Source of the DNA: Streptomyces longhuiensis
GTDB taxonomy: Bacteria; Actinomycetota; Actinomycetes; Streptomycetales; Streptomycetaceae
Assembly: GCF_020616555.1 (NCBI RefSeq)
Contig: NZ_CP085173.1
Span: 4,103,501-4,167,500 of the forward strand
Direction of reading: 5' to 3'
Length of the DNA: 64,000 nt
Each line of letters begins with the position of its first letter. Position 1 is the stretch's first letter. The notes under the pieces were generated by a model. That model ran no database searches. It saw only the letters and a list, made by a program, of their open reading frames with translations, and was not told the origin of the DNA. This document shows positions 1 to 8,298 of the stretch, piece after piece. Made by a program: the position numbers and the translations under genes.

Positions 1-169
1 TGTCGCCGACCCCGACCGGCGTGGGCCGGTTGAGGACCACGCCGAGCGAGCCCTCCTCGTCGTGGTCGAGGAGCAGCACGACCGCCCGGTCGAAGTTCGG
101 GTCCGTGAGGGCGGGTGTGGCCACGAGCAGCCGCCCTGTGAGCGAGGACACCTCGGTCATGCCAGACAT
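1..169 (-). CDS. yqgE: YqgE/AlgH family protein (partial, C-terminus off the window)
   Basis: Only about the first 56 residues are present, and the gene runs off the left edge. The translation begins MSGMTEVSSLTGRLLVATP and continues through FDRAVVLLLDHDEEGSLGVV and LNRPT. This is the characteristic N-terminus of the YqgE/AlgH (UPF0301) family, small cytoplasmic proteins whose biochemical role is poorly defined. Two in-frame ATGs (at 169 and 160) could start translation; the outer one is used here. The gene is divergent from murA across about 315 bp. Family assignment is confident; nothing can be said about the missing part. Confidence 0.85.
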   Translation of the reverse strand, partial: MSGMTEVSSLTGRLLVATPALTDPNFDRAVVLLLDHDEEGSLGVVLNRPTPVGVGD

Positions 170-484
170 GATCCCGCATCTTGCCGCCGAGCGGGGAGTC
201 AATGACCCTTCCCGGGTGAGCCCAGCTCAGAGACGCCTCACGCGCCCGGGGCGCGCGCCGTGAACCGCCTCCGGAAGGTGACCCTCCGCGCCCGTTTAGC
301 GACATTTCGTGTTGTAGCGAAGTCATGACGTCCCCCCGGTGCACTTGGGCTTACGGAAGGGGGGTAGGCGGCCCTTACGCTTATGCCTTGGCCCGCCCAG
401 CGGCCCGGCCCGAAAGGCCTCGCCCGACGGCTCCGCCGCGGTCCTGCCCATCTGTCCTGTCCATCTCATCGGAACGCGAGATTC
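170..484. promoter_or_regulatory. Intergenic region between yqgE and murA
   Basis: This 315-bp divergent region carries the promoters of yqgE (left) and murA (right). A local AT-richer patch around 295-325 is the best candidate for promoter DNA. Two similar motifs, gcttacg and cccttacgctta, occur around 350 and 373. Only a weak ribosome site (GGAA, about 10 nt before the ATG) precedes murA. I see no stable RNA gene or convincing small ORF. Confidence 0.4.
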
Positions 485-1825
485 ATGACCGTCACCGACG
501 ATGTACTGCTTGTCCACGGCGGAACCCCGCTGGAGGGCGAGATCCGTGTCCGCGGCGCGAAGAACCTCGTGCCCAAGGCCATGGTCGCCGCGCTGCTCGG
601 CAGCGAGCCGAGCCGGCTGCGCAACGTCCCGGACATCCGGGACGTCCGGGTCGTACGCGGCCTCCTCCAGCTGCACGGCGTGACGGTCCGCCCGGGTGAG
701 GAACCCGGCGAGCTGATCATGGACCCGTCGCACGTGGAGAGCGCCAACGTCGCCGACATCGACGCGCACGCGGGCTCCTCGCGCATTCCGATCCTGCTGT
801 GCGGGCCGCTCCTGCACCGGCTCGGCCACGCGTTCATCCCGGGTCTCGGCGGCTGCGACATCGGCGGCCGGCCCATCGACTTCCACTTCGAGGTGCTCCG
901 CCAGTTCGGCGCGACCATCGAGAAGCGGGCGGACGGCCAGTACCTGGAGGCCCCGCAGCGGCTGCGCGGCACGAAGATCCGGCTGCCGTACCCGTCCGTC
1001 GGCGCGACCGAGCAGGTCCTTCTGACGGCCGTGCTGGCCGAGGGCGTGACCGAGCTCTCGAACGCGGCCGTGGAGCCCGAGATCGAGGACCTCATCTGCG
1101 TACTGCAGAAGATGGGCGCGATCATCGCCATGGACACCGACCGGACCATCCGGGTCACGGGTGTCGACAAGCTGGGCGGCTACACGCACCGCGCCCTCTC
1201 GGACCGTCTGGAGGCCGCGTCGTGGGCGTCGGCCGCGCTGGCGACCGAGGGCAACATCTACGTCCGCGGCGCCCAGCAGCGCTCGATGATGACGTTCCTG
1301 AACACGTACCGCAAGGTCGGTGGCGCCTTCGAGATCGACGACGAGGGCATCCGCTTCTGGCACCCGGGCGGCTCGCTGAAGTCGATCGCCCTGGAGACGG
1401 ACGTCCACCCCGGTTTCCAGACCGACTGGCAGCAGCCGCTCGTCGTGGCCCTGACGCAGGCCTCGGGCCTGTCCATCGTCCACGAGACGGTCTACGAGTC
1501 CCGCCTCGGCTTCACGTCCGCCCTGAACCAGATGGGCGCGCACATCCAGCTCTACCGCGAGTGCCTGGGCGGCTCGGACTGCCGCTTCGGCCAGCGCAAC
1601 TTCCTGCACTCCGCGGTCGTGTCGGGCCCCACGAAGCTCCAGGGCGCCGACCTGGTCATCCCCGACCTGCGCGGCGGCTTCTCGTACCTGATCGCGGCCC
1701 TGGCCGCCCAGGGCACCAGCCGCGTCCACGGCATCGACCTGATCAACCGCGGCTACGAGAACTTCATGGAGAAGCTCGTGGAGCTCGGCGCGAAGGTCGA
1801 GCTGCCGGGCAAGGCACTGGGCTAG
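485..1825 (+). CDS. murA: UDP-N-acetylglucosamine 1-carboxyvinyltransferase
   Basis: MurA transfers enolpyruvate from PEP to UDP-GlcNAc, the first committed step of peptidoglycan synthesis in the cytoplasm. The 446-residue product has the usual EPSP-synthase fold length. The substrate-binding RGAKN motif lies near residue 20. The active-site loop reads PGLGGCDIGGRPID with Cys124, the residue alkylated by fosfomycin in classic MurA (some actinobacteria have Asp here). The ATG at 485 is chosen because homologues start MTVTDDVLLVHGG; the longer reading frame to 383 has no family support. Two strong hairpins follow the stop codon and separate it from the convergent hup gene. Confidence 0.97.
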   Translation: MTVTDDVLLVHGGTPLEGEIRVRGAKNLVPKAMVAALLGSEPSRLRNVPDIRDVRVVRGLLQLHGVTVRPGEEPGELIMDPSHVESANVADIDAHAGSSRIPILLCGPLLHRLGHAFIPGLGGCDIGGRPIDFHFEVLRQFGATIEKRADGQYLEAPQRLRGTKIRLPYPSVGATEQVLLTAVLAEGVTELSNAAVEPEIEDLICVLQKMGAIIAMDTDRTIRVTGVDKLGGYTHRALSDRLEAASWASAALATEGNIYVRGAQQRSMMTFLNTYRKVGGAFEIDDEGIRFWHPGGSLKSIALETDVHPGFQTDWQQPLVVALTQASGLSIVHETVYESRLGFTSALNQMGAHIQLYRECLGGSDCRFGQRNFLHSAVVSGPTKLQGADLVIPDLRGGFSYLIAALAAQGTSRVHGIDLINRGYENFMEKLVELGAKVELPGKALG

Positions 1826-1831
1826 CCACAG

Positions 1832-1866
1832 GTCCTGCCGACGCCCTTCCTGAGCGTCGGCAGGAC
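1832..1866 (+). terminator. Intrinsic terminator-like hairpin after murA
   Basis: This is a perfect 13-bp inverted repeat (gtcctgccgacgc and its complement) with a 9-nt loop, six bases after the murA stop codon. The T-tail is poor, as is usual in Streptomyces. Confidence 0.8.
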
Positions 1867-1880
1867 CCCCGTGACAACGC

Positions 1881-1919
1881 AGAAGGGGCGGCCACCCGAA
1901 CCGGGTGGCCGCCCCTTCT
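1881..1919. terminator. Bidirectional terminator hairpin between murA and hup
   Basis: This is a perfect 18-bp stem (agaaggggcggccacccg and complement) with a 3-nt loop, placed between the convergent murA and hup genes. On the minus strand it lies 10 nt after the hup stop, so it probably ends hup transcription and backs up the murA terminator. Confidence 0.85.
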
Positions 1920-1929
1920 GTTGCCTGGC

Positions 1930-2211
1930 TTACTTGCCCTTGGCGGCTTCCTTGAGCTTGGAGCCCGCGGACACCTTCACGCTGAAACCGGCCGGGATGT
2001 TGATCGGCTCGCCGGTCTGCGGGTTGCGGGCGGTGCGAGCGGCACGGTGCGTGCGCTCGAAGGTCAGGAAGCCGGGGATGGTGACCTTCTCGTCGCCCTT
2101 GGCAACGATCTCGCCGACCGTCTCGGCGAACGCGGCCAGCACGGCGTCGGCGTCCTTGCGGGTCACCTCGGCGCGGTCGGCCAGCGCGGCCACCAGCTCA
2201 CTGCGGTTCAT
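1930..2211 (-). CDS. hup: HU-family DNA-binding protein
   Basis: This is a 93-residue histone-like nucleoid protein. It starts MNRSELVAALADRAEVTRKD, has the conserved HU core VTIPGFLTFE, and the beta-arm consensus RTARNPQTGEPINIPA, and ends in a Lys-rich tail. HU binds DNA as a dimer and bends or compacts it. Of the two HU types in Streptomyces, this short form without the long Lys/Ala C-terminal tail is the HupA type. The reading frame extends further upstream, but the ATG at 2211 fits the family length exactly. It is convergent with murA, and the two share a terminator region. Confidence 0.95.
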   Translation of the reverse strand: MNRSELVAALADRAEVTRKDADAVLAAFAETVGEIVAKGDEKVTIPGFLTFERTHRAARTARNPQTGEPINIPAGFSVKVSAGSKLKEAAKGK

Positions 2212-2507
2212 GTTTGTACTCCCGTGTTCTTCTTGCCGTTGAGGCGTGCCACGCGGCGGAGCCGCATGTTGGGCACAGCGAAGCCGATGCTGCCAGGGTC
2301 CTCGGTCAGGCCCCGGACCCGGGTCCGTCTTCAGACCCTCGCGCCCGAAGACGCATCCTGCCCCCACCAGCGGCGGGAAAGCCAATCCGGCGCCCTTGGG
2401 GGTCACACGGATTGCGTCGCCGTCCCGGTATGGGGCGGGGTGGGGCCGTGCTTCCCGGCCACCCTAGAGGGCGGCCAGGGGCCCCGCATTCCGCGACGCG
2501 CCGGGCC
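2212..2507. promoter_or_regulatory. hup upstream region / malic enzyme 3' region
   Basis: These 296 bp lie between the malic enzyme stop codon and the hup start, both genes on the minus strand. They should carry the hup promoter. I see no convincing coding sequence, RNA gene or strong hairpin in them. Confidence 0.35.
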
Positions 2508-3941
2508 TCAGGAGGCCGTGGCGCCCGTCACAGCGCCGCCGACGGCCTTCGCGGCGTTACGCACCGCTCCGGCGACGGCGCCCGCGACCTTGTCGTTGAA
2601 GACGCTCGGAATGATGTAGTTCGGGTTGAGCTCGTCCTCGCTCACCACGTCCGCCAGGGCGGCCGCGGCGGCCAGCATCATCTCCGTGTTGACCGTACGC
2701 GACTGGGCGTCGAGGAGGCCACGGAAGACGCCCGGGAACACGAGGACGTTGTTGATCTGGTTCGGGAAGTCCGAGCGGCCCGTGGCCACAACTGCCGCCG
2801 TCTGACGGGCGATTGCGGGGTCGACCTCGGGGTCCGGGTTCGCGAGCGCGAACACGATGGCGCCCTCGGCCATGGCCGCCACGTCGTCGCCGTCGAGCAC
2901 GTTCGGAGCGGAGACCCCGATGAACACGTCGGCGCCGCGCACGGCCTCCTTGAGCGTGCCCGTGAGGCCCTCGGGGTTGGTGTTGTCGGCGATCCAGCGC
3001 AGCGGCGAATCGGCCTTCGCGTCGACGAGGTCCGCGCGGTCCGCGTGCACGACACCGTGGATGTCGGCGACGACCGCGTTCTTGACGCCGGCTGCGATCA
3101 GGAGCTTGAGGATCGCCGTGCCGGCCGCGCCCGCGCCGGACATGACGACGCGGATGTCGCCGATGGCCTTACCCGCGACACGCAGGGCGTTCGTCAGGGC
3201 GGCGAGGACGACGATGGCCGTGCCGTGCTGGTCGTCGTGGAAGACCGGGATGTCGAGGGCCTCACGCAGGCGGGCCTCGATCTCGAAGCAGCGCGGGGCG
3301 GAGATGTCCTCGAGGTTGATGCCCGCGAAGCCGGGGGCGATGGCCTTGACGATCTCGACGATCGCGTCGGTGTCCTGGGTGTCCAGGCAGATCGGCCAGG
3401 CATCGATGTCGGCGAAGCGCTTGAAGAGGGCCGCCTTGCCCTCCATGACGGGCATGGCGGCCATCGGGCCGATGTTGCCGAGGCCGAGCACGGCGGAGCC
3501 GTCCGTCACGACCGCAACGGTGTTCCGCTTGATCGTCAGACGCCGGGCGTCCTCGGGGTTCTCGGCGATCGCCATGCACACGCGGGCCACACCCGGCGTG
3601 TAGACCATGGACAGGTCGTCACGGTTGCGGATGGGGTGCTTCGACTGCATCTCGATCTTGCCGCCGAGGTGCATCAGGAACGTACGGTCGGAGACCTTGC
3701 CGAGGATGACGCCCTCGATGCCGCTCAGGCCCTCGACGATCTCGTCGGCGTGCGCGGTGGAGCTCGCGGCGATCGTGACGTCGATCCGGAGTTTCTCGTG
3801 GCCGGACGCCGTCACGTCGAGACCGGTCACCGAGCCTCCGTGGGACTCCACGGCCGTCGTGAGTTGGGATACCGCTGTTCCGCTGGCGGGCACCTCAAGG
3901 CGGACCGTCATCGAGTAGGAGACGCTGGGCGCCGTTGCCAT
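2508..3941 (-). CDS. NAD-dependent malic enzyme with N-terminal ACT domain
   Basis: Malic enzyme oxidatively decarboxylates malate to pyruvate, linking the TCA cycle to gluconeogenic and acetyl-CoA pools. The 477-residue protein has an N-terminal ACT-like regulatory module (about residues 8-85, from SYSMTVRLEVP to GVILGKVSDRTF). The malic enzyme core follows, with MVYTPGVARVC, the metal/substrate region DDQHGTAIV, the Rossmann motif SGAGAAGTAILKLL, and FALANPDPE. An ACT domain suggests allosteric control by an amino acid or other small effector, which I infer rather than see. A good ribosome site (AGAGGAAG) precedes the ATG. A possible leader peptide and terminator lie 180-240 bp upstream. 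Confidence 0.93.
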   Translation of the reverse strand: MATAPSVSYSMTVRLEVPASGTAVSQLTTAVESHGGSVTGLDVTASGHEKLRIDVTIAASSTAHADEIVEGLSGIEGVILGKVSDRTFLMHLGGKIEMQSKHPIRNRDDLSMVYTPGVARVCMAIAENPEDARRLTIKRNTVAVVTDGSAVLGLGNIGPMAAMPVMEGKAALFKRFADIDAWPICLDTQDTDAIVEIVKAIAPGFAGINLEDISAPRCFEIEARLREALDIPVFHDDQHGTAIVVLAALTNALRVAGKAIGDIRVVMSGAGAAGTAILKLLIAAGVKNAVVADIHGVVHADRADLVDAKADSPLRWIADNTNPEGLTGTLKEAVRGADVFIGVSAPNVLDGDDVAAMAEGAIVFALANPDPEVDPAIARQTAAVVATGRSDFPNQINNVLVFPGVFRGLLDAQSRTVNTEMMLAAAAALADVVSEDELNPNYIIPSVFNDKVAGAVAGAVRNAAKAVGGAVTGATAS

Positions 3942-4124
3942 GGCCGACTTCCTCTGCTTTCACCGTGTGGCTGCTGCTGTTTTTCCGTCCGATCGTCGCA
4001 CCTACCGCTGAGTACGTGGTAGCCGCCCCGGATTGCGAACGTTTTGTTCACTGCCCGGACAGCACCCCGGTCGCGCGCTTTCGGAAAGTTGTTTCCACCA
4101 TACGAGAAGTGACGGGAAACAGAA

Positions 4125-4154
4125 AGAGGTCCACGTCAGCTGACGTGGACCTCT
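4125..4154 (-). terminator. Perfect 30-bp palindromic hairpin with T-rich tail
   Basis: The sequence agaggtccacgtcag and its exact complement form a 15-bp palindrome with no spacer, so the folded loop must open a few central pairs. On the minus strand it is followed by TTTCTGTTT, a good tail for Streptomyces; the plus strand has no such tail. It terminates either helD, which ends 150 nt upstream, or a short leader transcript. Confidence 0.75.
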
Positions 4155-4183
4155 CACTTACGTTGATGACACCGACCCGCCAT
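4154..4183 (-). CDS. Possible nine-residue leader peptide upstream of malic enzyme
   Basis: An ATG at 4183 opens a nine-codon frame (MAGRCHQRK) preceded by GAGG at 5-nt spacing, a good Streptomyces ribosome site. Its TGA stop overlaps the first base of the terminator hairpin, an arrangement typical of transcription attenuation. It contains single Cys, His and Lys codons and two Arg codons. The ORF is very short and could be chance, so the call rests on geometry only. Confidence 0.3.
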   Translation of the reverse strand: MAGRCHQRK

Positions 4184-4304
4184 GCTCGCCTCGCGGCAAG
4201 TGGTCGCTCGTAGCGACGAAGGTTGGGCCCGGGGGCTTGGATCGAGCCGGTGCCACGTCCAAGGTAACAAAGGATCCCCGTAAGGCAATTCCCATCCCTC
4301 GAAC

Positions 4305-6698
4305 TCATTCACGCAGCAGGTCCGGCACCCCGTCCGCGTCCGGCTCGTCGCGGCTGCCCGAGACGACCGTGAGCTGCTGCGTGGCGCGGGTCAGCGCCAC
4401 GTACAGGACGCGCAGGCCCGCCGGGGACTCGTCGGCGATCTCCGCGGGCGACACGACGACCGTCGCGTCGTACTCCAGGCCCTTGGCCTCCAGGCTGCCG
4501 AGCGCGACCACGCGGTCGCCGAGTCCGGACAGCCAGCGCGCCGCCTCGTCCCGCCTGTTCATCGCGACGACGACGCCGACCGTGCCGTCGACCTGGTCGA
4601 GCAGGCGCGCCGCCTCCTCGCGGACGGTGTGCCCGAGACCGTCCCGTACGACCGCGAACCGGGGGCGCACCCCCGTCGAGCGGACCGCCGACGGGGACTC
4701 GGAGCCCGGCATGGCGAGCGCGAGGACCTTGGCGGCGAGCTCGGCGATCTCGGCCGGGTTGCGATAGTTCACGGTGAGGGTGAAGCGGCGGCGCGGACGG
4801 GAGCCGAGGGCCTCGTCACGGGCCTCCGCCGCCTCGTCCGGGTCCGACCAGGACGACTGGGCGGGGTCGCCGACCACCGTCCACGTCGCGTGCCGGCCGC
4901 GGCGGCCGACCATCCGCCACTGCATGGGCGTGAGGTCCTGCGCCTCGTCGACGATGACGTGCGCGTACTCCGTGCGCTCCTGGGCCAGGCGCTCGGCGCG
5001 CTCGCGCTGCGTCTCCTCGCGCGAGGGCATCAGCTCCTCGAGACCGGTGAGCTGGTCCAGAGGGTCGTACTCGCGCTTCTTCCTCGGGCGTACGGGGGTA
5101 CCGAGGACCGCGTTCAGCTCGTCCAGGAGCGCCACGTCGTGCACCGACAGGGCTTCGCGGCGCAGCGAGCGGGCGACCTTGCGGACCTCGCCGGGGTTGA
5201 GGATCCGGCGGGCCCAGCGGCCGAGGCGGCGCTCGTCGCCCATCGCGGCGAGAACACCGCGCGGGGTCAGCTCGGGCCACCACGCGTCGAGGAAGCGCAG
5301 GAAGTCGTCCTCGGAGGTGATGTCGTCATCGAACGAGGAGCGCAGCTCCGCGGCGAGTTCCGGGTCGCTGTGGCGGGTGCCCGCGCCGGACTGCGACCAC
5401 AGGGCGTCCAGGAGGAGTTTGCGGGCGCGCGGGCGCAGCAGGTTGACGGGAGCGGTGCCGCTGAGCGCGTTCTGGCGGATCCGCGCCAGGTCGGCGGCCT
5501 CCAGCTCCAGGCGGCGGCCGAAGGCGACGACGCGCAGGCGCGTGGGCTGCTCTGCGGGGGCCTGCGCCTCGTCCCCGTCGGAGTCGTCGTCACCGAAGGC
5601 CAGCTGGCCCTGCCTCGGCTGCGGCGCCGTCACGGTCCCCATCTCCAGGGCTCCGCGCGCGGCCTTGCGCAGGACGCGCAGCATCCGCGAGGAGCCCTTG
5701 ACGCGGGCGACCGCCGGGGAGTCGTAGACCGTGGCCTCCGCGCCGTCGACCAGCGAGCCGACCGCGCGGATCGCGACCTGGCCCTCCTCGCCGAGCGAGG
5801 GCAGGACGCCCTCGGTGTAGGCGACGAGGAGCGGGGTCGGGGAGACGATCAGGATGCCGCCCGCGTACCGGCGGCGGTCCTGGTAGAGCAGGTACGCGGC
5901 GCGGTGCAGGGCGACGGCCGTCTTGCCGGTGCCGGGGCCGCCCTCCACGTACGTCACCGACGCGGCGGGGGCCCGGATCACGAGGTCCTGCTCGGCCTGG
6001 ATGGACGCCACGATGTCGCGCATGGTGTGGCTGCGGGCCTGGCCGAGGGCGGCCATCAGGGCGCCGTCGCCGATGACGGGCAGCTGCTCGCCGTCGAGGT
6101 ACGCGGTCAGCTCGGGGCGCATCAGGTCGTCCTCGACGCCGAGCACCTTGCGGCCCTTGGAGCGGATGACCCGGCGGCGTACGACGCGTCCCGGATCGAC
6201 CGGGGTCGAGCGGTAGAAGGGCGCGGCGGCCGGCGCGCGCCAGTCGATGACCAGGGGCGAGTAGTCGGCGTCCAGGACGCCGATCCGGCCGATGTGGAGC
6301 GTCTCGGCGATGTCGGCGCTCCGCTTCCCCTCCGCGTCCTCGCGCACGGACCCCTCGGCGGGCTCCACGGCCGTGTACGCGCCGTCGGGGCCCTTCTTGC
6401 CGTCCTTGCCGAGCAGCAGGTCGATCCGGCCGAAGAGGAAGTCCTCGAACTCGTTGTTGAGGCGGTTGAGGTGGATCCCCGCGCGGAACACCTGGGCGTC
6501 GCGCTCGGCGAGGGCGCCGGGCGTGCCGACCTGCCCCCGCTGGGCCGCGTCGTTCATCAGGAACTCGGCCTCGTGGATCTTTTCCTCGAGCCGGCGGTAC
6601 ACCTGGTCGAGGTGTTCCTGTTCGACACCGACCTCGCGGTCCCGGACGGAATCGCGGTCCTGGTCGAGCGCGGTCTGCTGATGAGCCTGAGCGGCCAC
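4305..6698 (-). CDS. helD: HelD-type RNA polymerase recycling ATPase (UvrD/Rep-like)
   Basis: This 797-residue superfamily 1 helicase-like protein belongs to the actinobacterial HelD family, which binds stalled or post-termination RNA polymerase and releases it from nucleic acid. A charged N-terminal arm (residues 1-110, EEHLDQVYRRLEEKIHEAE-like) inserts into the polymerase in characterised homologues. Walker A GGPGTGKTAV is near residue 252, the Walker B-like VDEAQDLTPMQ near 583, and a UvrD C-terminal motif (LYVALTRATQQL) near 760. An acidic insert (FGDDDSDGDEAQ) lies between. Some HelD relatives (HelR) protect against rifamycin, but I see no WhiB7-type promoter signature here, so the housekeeping form is more likely. 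Confidence 0.9.
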   Translation of the reverse strand: MAAQAHQQTALDQDRDSVRDREVGVEQEHLDQVYRRLEEKIHEAEFLMNDAAQRGQVGTPGALAERDAQVFRAGIHLNRLNNEFEDFLFGRIDLLLGKDGKKGPDGAYTAVEPAEGSVREDAEGKRSADIAETLHIGRIGVLDADYSPLVIDWRAPAAAPFYRSTPVDPGRVVRRRVIRSKGRKVLGVEDDLMRPELTAYLDGEQLPVIGDGALMAALGQARSHTMRDIVASIQAEQDLVIRAPAASVTYVEGGPGTGKTAVALHRAAYLLYQDRRRYAGGILIVSPTPLLVAYTEGVLPSLGEEGQVAIRAVGSLVDGAEATVYDSPAVARVKGSSRMLRVLRKAARGALEMGTVTAPQPRQGQLAFGDDDSDGDEAQAPAEQPTRLRVVAFGRRLELEAADLARIRQNALSGTAPVNLLRPRARKLLLDALWSQSGAGTRHSDPELAAELRSSFDDDITSEDDFLRFLDAWWPELTPRGVLAAMGDERRLGRWARRILNPGEVRKVARSLRREALSVHDVALLDELNAVLGTPVRPRKKREYDPLDQLTGLEELMPSREETQRERAERLAQERTEYAHVIVDEAQDLTPMQWRMVGRRGRHATWTVVGDPAQSSWSDPDEAAEARDEALGSRPRRRFTLTVNYRNPAEIAELAAKVLALAMPGSESPSAVRSTGVRPRFAVVRDGLGHTVREEAARLLDQVDGTVGVVVAMNRRDEAARWLSGLGDRVVALGSLEAKGLEYDATVVVSPAEIADESPAGLRVLYVALTRATQQLTVVSGSRDEPDADGVPDLLRE

Positions 6699-6779
6699 CG
6701 GGCCCCCTTCTGACGTGCTGGGCAGCCGTCAAAGGTACGCGAAGGGAGGCCCGGGAGGCTACGCATCCGGCTGCCGGGG

Positions 6780-7580
6780 CTACGCGTCGACCTCCACGAG
6801 GCGTTTGCCGTCGAGCGTCTCGACCTCGAAGTGGTCGATGGCGTTGCGCTCGAACGCGGCGCCCCCGTGCACGTACAGGGGGTACTTCGACGCCCCGTGC
6901 TTGCTGTTGGGAATGCCGTAACCCCACTTCGGGACGGCCCAGGTGGTGACCGTCTCACGCTGGCCGTTCTTGCCGACCGCGACCAGCGAGCAGGTGAGCG
7001 GGCCCTTGACGTTCTTCAGCTCCAGGACGGTGTGGGTGCCCCAGGCCTTCTTCTCCATGCCGATGGTGGCGGTGACCTTCGTGTTCGGGTCCGTCGCCCT
7101 GACCTTCTCGTCCATGTGGTTGAAGAAGGCGTCCTCGGCGGGGCTGGTGGGGTGGGGCTCCACGGCGACGTCGTTCGTCCCGCCGTCGTTCACGGCGATC
7201 ACGGCCAGCGGACCGCCGATGATCAGCGCGGCGGCGGCCGCCACCAGGTACATCCCGCGGCGGCGCTTGCGTGCCCGCCTCTGCGCCACCTCGTCGAACA
7301 GCCGGCCGGCGAGCTGGTCGCTCGGGCGGGCGCCGAGCTGCGCGCCGAGGCGTTCTCTGGCGGGGGTGCCCTGCGGTTCGGGGATGTCCGCGAGGGCGGC
7401 GAGCATGGGCTCCATGCCGGCGAACTCCTCCAGCTGGCGTGCGCACAGCTCGCAGCCCGCCAGATGCGCCTCGAAGGCGCTCGCCTCCGCGTCGTCGAGG
7501 ACACCGAGCACGTAGGCGCCGACCGTCTCGTGAACGTCACCGGACCCATGCGGTCCGTAGTCGTCGTACGAGGCACTCAT
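6780..7580 (-). CDS. rsuA: Zinc-finger anti-sigma factor, partner of SigU
   Basis: This 266-residue membrane anti-sigma factor should hold the ECF sigma factor encoded just upstream at the membrane. The N-terminal ZAS motif is exact: H39-x3-C43-x2-C46 in AHLAGCELCARQ. A basic stretch RRARKRRRG precedes a single transmembrane segment at about residues 110-130 (YLVAAAAALIIGGPLAVIAV). The outer C-terminal domain of about 135 residues ends LEVDA. Its ATG overlaps the sigU stop as ATGA, indicating translational coupling and a 1:1 supply of the pair. The symbol is given by synteny with the S. coelicolor sigU locus. Confidence 0.85.
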   Translation of the reverse strand: MSASYDDYGPHGSGDVHETVGAYVLGVLDDAEASAFEAHLAGCELCARQLEEFAGMEPMLAALADIPEPQGTPARERLGAQLGARPSDQLAGRLFDEVAQRRARKRRRGMYLVAAAAALIIGGPLAVIAVNDGGTNDVAVEPHPTSPAEDAFFNHMDEKVRATDPNTKVTATIGMEKKAWGTHTVLELKNVKGPLTCSLVAVGKNGQRETVTTWAVPKWGYGIPNSKHGASKYPLYVHGGAAFERNAIDHFEVETLDGKRLVEVDA

Positions 7581-8152
7581 GCCGTCACCCCCCGCTCCTC
7601 CAGCGCCAGCTTCATGGAACGCAGCGCGTAGAACACCCGTGAGCGCACCGTTCCGCTGGGAATACCGAGTGTCGCGGCCGCCTCGTTGACCGTACGCCCC
7701 TTGAAGTACGTCTCCACCAACACCTCACGGTGGGCAGGCGTCAGGTCCTCGAGCGCATCCGAAAGCGTCATCAGCCACAGCGCCTTGTCGATCTCGTCCT
7801 CCGCGGGGATGACCTCCAGCGGCGACGGATCGACCTCCTGCGGCCGGGCCTGCCGACTGCGGTGAGCGTCGATGACGATGCGCCGGGCGACCGTCACCAG
7901 CCAGGGGCGTACCGAACCGGTCGCTCGGTTGAGCTGACCGGCGTTCTTCCAGGCACGGATGAGCGTCTCCTGCACGACATCTTCGGCGCGCTGCCGGTCC
8001 CCCGCCACCAGCCTGAGCACATAGGCCAGTAGCGGACCCGCGTGCTCGCGGTAGAGCGCGCGCATCAGCTCCTCGTCGGGCTCAGGAGGCTGCGGCGCGC
8101 GATGTCGTGCCCTCGGCGGGCGTTCATCGGCCACGGCGGAATCCTTGCGCAC
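7577..8152 (-). CDS. sigU: ECF RNA polymerase sigma factor
   Basis: This is a 191-residue extracytoplasmic-function sigma factor. Region 2 includes LYREHAGPLLAYVLRLVAGDRQRAEDVVQETLIRAWKN. Region 4 includes LTPAHREVLVETYFKGRTVNEAAATLGIPSGTVRSRVFYAL-type helix-turn-helix residues. The GTG at 8152 is chosen because a strong GGAGG lies 5 nt upstream and the length then fits ECF factors; the open frame extends much further but with non-sigma, low-complexity sequence. In S. coelicolor, unrestrained SigU blocks differentiation and alters secretion (recalled knowledge). The gene overlaps rsuA by 4 nt. A candidate autoregulatory promoter lies about 70 nt upstream. Confidence 0.88.
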   Translation of the reverse strand: MRKDSAVADERPPRARHRAPQPPEPDEELMRALYREHAGPLLAYVLRLVAGDRQRAEDVVQETLIRAWKNAGQLNRATGSVRPWLVTVARRIVIDAHRSRQARPQEVDPSPLEVIPAEDEIDKALWLMTLSDALEDLTPAHREVLVETYFKGRTVNEAAATLGIPSGTVRSRVFYALRSMKLALEERGVTA

Positions 8153-8216
8153 GCCTACCTCCGCTGTCCCCTGGTTGAGCGTTCCGGCTGGGTCGCCGCT
8201 CGGCTGGACGCACCCC

Positions 8217-8244
8217 AATACGCAAGCGGGACGCGAAGCGTTCA
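8217..8244 (-). promoter_or_regulatory. Candidate ECF-type promoter for sigU
   Basis: On the minus strand TGAAC (a -35 resembling the ECF GAAC core) is followed after 17 nt by CGTATT, a plausible ECF -10. Its position, about 65 nt before the sigU GTG, suits an autoregulated promoter. The match is by eye and the SigU consensus is not known to me. Confidence 0.3.
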
Positions 8245-8298
8245 AACGATCTGCCGGGACATGCCAAAAAGAGGTTCGGAGAGGTCTTCGGGGGATCT

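Larger units (their letters stand above)
3942..4304 (-). promoter_or_regulatory. Malic enzyme upstream region with candidate leader-attenuator
   Basis: These 363 bp separate the helD stop codon from the malic enzyme start; both genes are on the minus strand. In transcription order they hold about 120 nt of GC-rich sequence, a possible nine-codon leader ORF (4154-4183), a perfect 30-bp hairpin with a T-rich tail (4125-4154), and then 183 nt up to the malic enzyme ATG. The hairpin may simply terminate helD. No stable RNA family was recognised. Confidence 0.5.

Noticed and set aside
323..1729. Long open frame on the strand opposite murA
   Set aside because: A shadow of murA caused by high third-position GC; the translation is Arg/Asp/Val-rich with no domain features.
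2214..4022. 602-codon plus-strand frame across the malic enzyme gene
   Set aside because: Antisense shadow of a clearly recognisable enzyme; no ribosome site or family-like sequence.
4184..4304. WhiB7-type promoter or riboswitch upstream of the leader ORF
   Set aside because: A TTGGAC with AT-rich DNA before it exists, but no matching -10 at the proper spacing, and the sequence does not fit any riboswitch consensus I know.
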